From assembly GCA_964583095.1 (NCBI GenBank), contig CAZOVB010000012.1, positions 31,661-95,660 of the forward strand: DNA of 64,000 nucleotides. Reading direction: 5' to 3'. A model generated the notes under the pieces. It was not told where the DNA came from, searched no databases, and saw nothing but the letters and a program-made list of their open reading frames with translations. The position numbers were made by a program, and so were the translations under genes. The stretch comes from CAZOVB01 sp964583095. Its GTDB lineage: Bacteria; Planctomycetota; Phycisphaerae; SM23-33. Shown here piece after piece: positions 60,643 through 64,000 of the stretch; position 1 is the first letter of the stretch, and each line of letters starts with the position of its first letter.

Positions 60643-62562
60643 ATGCAGTCAGCCAGTATTATGGTCGTCGAGGACGACCGAATCGTAGCGCGGGATATCC
60701 AGGGGAGGCTTGAGGGCTTGGATTACGAGGTCCCCGCGGTCGTCTCTACGGGTGAAGAAGCCGTCAAGGAAGCCAGTGCGCGCATGCCGGATCTGGTGCT
60801 GATGGACATCCGCCTTACCGGCCAGTGCGACGGGATCGAAGCGGCCAGACGCATCAACCAGAAAGGCCGAATCCCGATTATCTATCTCACCGCCTACAGC
60901 GACGATGACACGCTTCAACGGGCGGGCAAGACGGCAGCGTACGGGTATGTTCTCAAACCGTGCGAAACCCGTCGACTTCAGGTAGCCATCGAAATTGCCC
61001 TGTGCAAACACCGCAGCGAGCAGGAGGCTCGCAGGCAGCAGGAACTGCTCGAACAGTTGTTCCAGGAGGTCCCCCTGGCGCTGATCACCGTCGATTCCCA
61101 GGCAAGGGTGATCCTGTGCAACGACGGAGCCTGCGAGATTCTTGGCTGCGAGCCGGAGGACTCGCTCCAGAGCGATGTGCGAGAGCTGCTCCACCTGCAG
61201 GCAGAGGATGGAAAGACAATAGACATCCCCGTTGAAAGGATCTTTCGGGACGATCGACAGATTTTGCCCTCCTCTCCGGCCGAGCTTGTCGACCGAAGGG
61301 GGCAACGAAAGAAGGTGGAATTCTGCGGCGTGCCCATACACCTTCCCGGTCAGCAGAGCATCCGGGCCGCGGCGTTCCTGATCGAGGATGTCTCCCGAAG
61401 ACAATGGACCCACGCTCGGGAGATCCACGCCGAATCCTTCCGCATGATCAGCCAGGCCGCTTCGGGTATCGCCCATCATTACAACAATCTGTTGACGGTC
61501 ATCGAGGGCTACAGCCAACTGCTCAAACAGGGATGGGAGACACAGGAAGAACTGCAGAACTCGCTTAGTCGGATTATCGAGGCCTCGCGAAGGGCCACCT
61601 ACCTGACCTCGCAGTTGATGGGATTCTCCCGCGAGCAGTGCGGACGACCGGAATGGGTGTCGGTTCACGCAAGCATTCGCGAGGCCCTGAGCATTGCCGG
61701 CCCGATGCTGGGAAGCAACATTCAGGTAGAGCCTGATCTCCAGTCGAAGCGGGAGAAGGTCCTGGCCGATCCGAATCACCTTCGGGAAATCTGGGCCCAT
61801 GTGCTGCTCAACAGCCGCGACGCCATGCCCGATGGGGGCCTGGTTACAATCAAAACACGCAACATCCGTCGTGAGAACCGGGACGGCCTGACGGGGGGCG
61901 ACTTGGACGAGGCCATCGAGGTCCGTCTTTGTGACCGGGGCTTCGGTATGGACGCCGAAACCAGCGAACGGGCCTTTGATCCGTTCTTCACCACCAAGGA
62001 AGTCGGCCAGGGAATCGGGCTGGGGCTTTCCACGGTGTATTGTCACGTGCGCCAGATGGGGGGGACGGTCCGCATCGAGTCCCGATTGCACCGGGGGACC
62101 TGTGTCGTCGTTACGCTTCCCCTGCAGCCCGAAGCCCCGCAGACCGAGTTGTACCAGGGGGCCGACGAAAGTCCCTCCTCCGAAGCGACCGCCTCCATCC
62201 TGGTCGTCGATGATGAGGAGAGCCTCCGGAACCTGGCCGTGCGTCTCCTGCAGAGACAAGGCTACGATGTCGTCGCCATGGCCGGCGGATCCGAAGCCGT
62301 GGAGGCCATTCGGCACGACCCGGAAAGGTTCGACCTGGTCGTTCTGGACGTGATCATGCCCGGGATGGACGGCAGGGACGTCGCCCAAGCCCTGCAACAG
62401 ATCCGCGAGGATCTGCCGATCCTGTTTACCAGCGGCTGCGATGCCTCGGCGATACTGGATCCGGCCGGCCATCCGGAGAACTTCAAGGTTCTGCCCAAGC
62501 CCTGGCAACCCAACCGCCTGGTGGACGTTGTTGGCCGGATGCTCTCGATCTCAGACAAGTAG
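60643..62562 (+). CDS. Hybrid histidine kinase: receiver-PAS-kinase-receiver
   Basis: A 639-residue cytoplasmic protein. The N-terminal receiver (SIMVVEDDRIVARDI, LVLMDIRLTGQCDG with phospho-Asp, IIYLTAYSDDD, GYVLKPCE) is followed by a PAS domain (~140-260), a kinase core with H-box GIAHHYNNLLTVIEGYSQLL (His278), N-box VLLNSRDAMPDGG, DRGFGMD and GIGLGLSTVYCH, and a C-terminal receiver (SILVVDDEESLRNLAV, LVVLDVIMPGMDG, KVLPKPW). AGGAGAGG precedes ATG 60643. It probably receives phosphate from the preceding kinase and passes it on. Confidence 0.9.
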   Translation: MQSASIMVVEDDRIVARDIQGRLEGLDYEVPAVVSTGEEAVKEASARMPDLVLMDIRLTGQCDGIEAARRINQKGRIPIIYLTAYSDDDTLQRAGKTAAYGYVLKPCETRRLQVAIEIALCKHRSEQEARRQQELLEQLFQEVPLALITVDSQARVILCNDGACEILGCEPEDSLQSDVRELLHLQAEDGKTIDIPVERIFRDDRQILPSSPAELVDRRGQRKKVEFCGVPIHLPGQQSIRAAAFLIEDVSRRQWTHAREIHAESFRMISQAASGIAHHYNNLLTVIEGYSQLLKQGWETQEELQNSLSRIIEASRRATYLTSQLMGFSREQCGRPEWVSVHASIREALSIAGPMLGSNIQVEPDLQSKREKVLADPNHLREIWAHVLLNSRDAMPDGGLVTIKTRNIRRENRDGLTGGDLDEAIEVRLCDRGFGMDAETSERAFDPFFTTKEVGQGIGLGLSTVYCHVRQMGGTVRIESRLHRGTCVVVTLPLQPEAPQTELYQGADESPSSEATASILVVDDEESLRNLAVRLLQRQGYDVVAMAGGSEAVEAIRHDPERFDLVVLDVIMPGMDGRDVAQALQQIREDLPILFTSGCDASAILDPAGHPENFKVLPKPWQPNRLVDVVGRMLSISDK

Positions 62563-62588
62563 GTCCAGGCAAGGGGCTCGGTCGGCTT

Positions 62589-63002
62589 TCAGGCGGCCTG
62601 GACACCCCGCTGCATTCGATGAAGTGCGGTCTGCTGCAATTGCTCCAGGCGGAACGGTTTGTAGACTACGGGAACGGTTTTACCTTCTCTCATGTGGACG
62701 CGGTCTCCCGGGCATGGTCCCCCGGTAAGAAGGATGGTCCGATCGAGACACTCCGGCTGCATCTGTTGCAGGAAGCTCAGCACGTCCCATCCGTCCGGGC
62801 GGGGCATGATCAGGTCCAGAAGAATCAGGTCATAAAGCTCCATCTGGAGCAGGGCCATGGCCTCGCTGCCGTCATCGATGCAATCCACCCTGGCCCCCCA
62901 GGCGCCAAAGAACTGGCGGATCAGGCAGGTGATTTCCGGCGAGTCATCCAGGGCGAGAATACGCTTGCCTCGAAACGTATCGGTATTGGAGCTGCTATTC
63001 AT
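62589..63002 (-). CDS. Single-domain response regulator
   Basis: A 137-residue receiver: KRILALDDSPEITCLI (acidic pocket), DLILLDLIMPRPDGWDVLS with phospho-Asp, ILLTGGP and VVYKPFRLEQL with the conserved Lys. It has no output domain, so it acts through a partner. ATG 63002 overlaps the 3' end of the sigma factor gene by eight bases, so the two are made together. It is convergent with the hybrid kinase, 26 bases from its stop; phosphotransfer between them is a reasonable inference. Confidence 0.88.
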   Translation of the reverse strand: MNSSSNTDTFRGKRILALDDSPEITCLIRQFFGAWGARVDCIDDGSEAMALLQMELYDLILLDLIMPRPDGWDVLSFLQQMQPECLDRTILLTGGPCPGDRVHMREGKTVPVVYKPFRLEQLQQTALHRMQRGVQAA

Positions 63003-63615
63003 CGTGTTGATCTCCGGCGGTCAGAGACAGGCAAGGGGTTGAAGGGGATTGCGGCACGGGATTGAGGTTGTTCAATCGTACTTTGTGTCTGAGGCGTCGG
63101 ATGATCTGACCATGACGGATACAGACGGCTGACTCGGTGATCTTTCGCACCTGGGCGATCTCCCGGAAATTCATCCCTTTTCCGTAGTACATCATCAGCA
63201 GCGCTCGATCCTCTTCATCGAGCTGGGCCAAGAGGGCCTGGGTCATGTCCTTCTGGGCCAATCCGGCCAGGGCGCGGGCTGCGCGCGGGTCGGGGATTTC
63301 CCGGCAGAGTGGTTCGGGGTCCTTTCGGTCATCTCCCGGTCGTCTCAGCAGGCCGTCTCTTCTCATCTCGTCGATGGCGTGATAGACCCCTTTGACCGTA
63401 GCGTACGCGCCGAAGCTCTTGGATCGGTTGGCGTCGAAACTCCGTGCAGCCTTGAGCAGGCCGATCCATGCGTAGCTTTCGAGCTCGTCCCGGGCGATCC
63501 AGTGATAGTTCCGGGCCAACCGTCCTGTGACCTGTCGGAGCAGTTTCATGTTCCGGCAGGAACGCTCTTTCGAAAAGGCCCCTGGGGGGCTGTCGGATGC
63601 CATCGTATCTGCCAT
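62995..63615 (-). CDS. FliA-like sigma-70 family factor with reduced region 3
   Basis: A 206-residue alternative sigma factor. Region 2 is WIARDELESYAWIGLLKAA, then RSFDANRSKSFGAYATVKGV and YHAIDEMRRDG, the group 3 (FliA/WhiG) pattern. Region 4 is ALLAQLDEEDRALLMMYYGK, MNFREIAQVRKITESAVC and IRRLRHKV. The middle (region 3) is short, more like ECF factors. No flagellar or sporulation gene is near. It is translated just before a receiver protein that could control it. ATG 63615 gives the length above; a start at the internal ATG (MKLLRQ) is possible. Confidence 0.82.
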   Translation of the reverse strand: MADTMASDSPPGAFSKERSCRNMKLLRQVTGRLARNYHWIARDELESYAWIGLLKAARSFDANRSKSFGAYATVKGVYHAIDEMRRDGLLRRPGDDRKDPEPLCREIPDPRAARALAGLAQKDMTQALLAQLDEEDRALLMMYYGKGMNFREIAQVRKITESAVCIRHGQIIRRLRHKVRLNNLNPVPQSPSTPCLSLTAGDQHDE

Positions 63616-64000
63616 GGAGCACCATTGGATTTGGAGTTCTCGGGACGGATTGTATTTCAGATCGGAATGACAATTGTCCTGTTGTCCGGGTGGAGACCCT
63701 CAAAGCCTTGGGAGCCGGTGCTGAAAGGAATTATCGGACCAAGCCCGATGCAGTTTCCCGAGCCTGTCCAACCCGGTAACACATCGCAGGCCAGTTCTAA
63801 ATAAGATGTAATTCTCAAGCCATGGGCACAATATAGGGTAGTGAAAGCTGGTCTTCGGACCCCTTCCAACGGGAGCAGATTCTGGGGAGTATTCCTCAGG
63901 CCCGCCTGGGGGAGGAAAGGAGTATTCTCTGAAAAATCAGGCTCGAGCTTCCCGATGCCGCTGCTGCTCAGCTTGGCCGGGCAGAACCCCAACGGGCTCT
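63616..64000. other. 385-bp terminal gap, no supported gene
   Basis: The stretch from the sigma factor start to the window end shows only weak frames with poor starts. A 14-mer (gtattctctgaaaa, 63922-63935) also occurs at 35468-35481 upstream of the GAF gene; significance is doubtful. Promoter elements for the sigma gene could lie here, but I cannot place a convincing pair. Confidence 0.4.

Noticed and set aside
63657..63992. 111-codon minus-strand frame at the window end
   Set aside because: No ribosome site, non-ATG start and unlikely composition; it would sit just before the sigma factor gene.

Overview
The window is GC-rich, gene-dense bacterial chromosome with no mobile element, CRISPR array, rRNA or tRNA gene that I can see. 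The gene content points to the Planctomycetota, most likely a Phycisphaerae-type lineage. Supporting features are two PEP-CTERM proteins (one with a dockerin-like repeat pair), three formylglycine-type sulfatases, tandem DUF4159/cyclase-repeat secreted proteins beside a MoxR ATPase, a DUF6677-like membrane protein, a 2[4Fe-4S] ferredoxin and a formate-tetrahydrofolate ligase. The last two suit an anaerobic or fermentative life style. This placement is inference from gene families, not from a marker phylogeny.

Layout. 1-9 kb: a truncated secreted protein, ferredoxin, cysK with a PHP phosphoesterase, lexA with a candidate self-regulated promoter about 650 bp upstream, maf, a DUF192 lipoprotein and a PP2C-type (SpoIIE) phosphatase. 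9-22 kb: small membrane proteins, an isochorismatase-fold protein that seems to lack its catalytic Cys, prmC, a YwgA-like/HD-phosphohydrolase pair, an ABC exporter, fhs, a CCA/poly(A) polymerase-type nucleotidyltransferase, a secreted sulfatase, a CDF metal transporter coupled to acylphosphatase, and a branched-chain-type aminotransferase. 22-28 kb: two paralogous secreted cyclase-repeat/DUF4159 proteins, divergent from a MoxR ATPase, then an EamA transporter. 28.6-34.6 kb: a carbohydrate-type island (a DUF3524/QTMAN-like glycosyltransferase, two sulfatases, a DUF5060-type glycoside hydrolase). 34.6-45.4 kb: a GAF protein, a CNNM/CorC-like protein, a PEP-CTERM metallophosphoesterase, rpoD, dnaG, an RNase HI-family protein, a C4 zinc-ribbon coiled-coil protein and a small HD protein. 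45.4-47.7 kb: a signal-peptide remnant, a PEP-CTERM serine protease and an EF-hand protein. 47.8-56.5 kb: alaS, then the lipid operon rpmF-plsX-fabH-fabD-fabG-acpP-fabF. 56.8-63.6 kb: an aminotransferase, a CbiX-like protein, and a signalling cluster (HisKA_2 kinase, hybrid kinase, receiver protein, FliA-like sigma factor).

How the parts fit: most of the window is housekeeping (replication primase, primary sigma, tRNA charging and maturation, fatty acid synthesis, SOS repressor). Between these lie accessory modules typical of polysaccharide-degrading planctomycetes: extracellular or sulfated-glycan hydrolysis, exosortase-anchored proteins, and multi-component signalling. Several promoters can be read directly as TTGnnn-N16/17-TAnnnT pairs, so the organism evidently uses an ordinary sigma-70 consensus. 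The most interesting items are the palindromic operator in the putative lexA promoter, the DUF4159 pair in which one paralogue has lost its conserved Cys pairs, the bacterial QTMAN-like glycosyltransferase in a sulfatase island, and the HisKA_2/hybrid/receiver/sigma signalling cluster.
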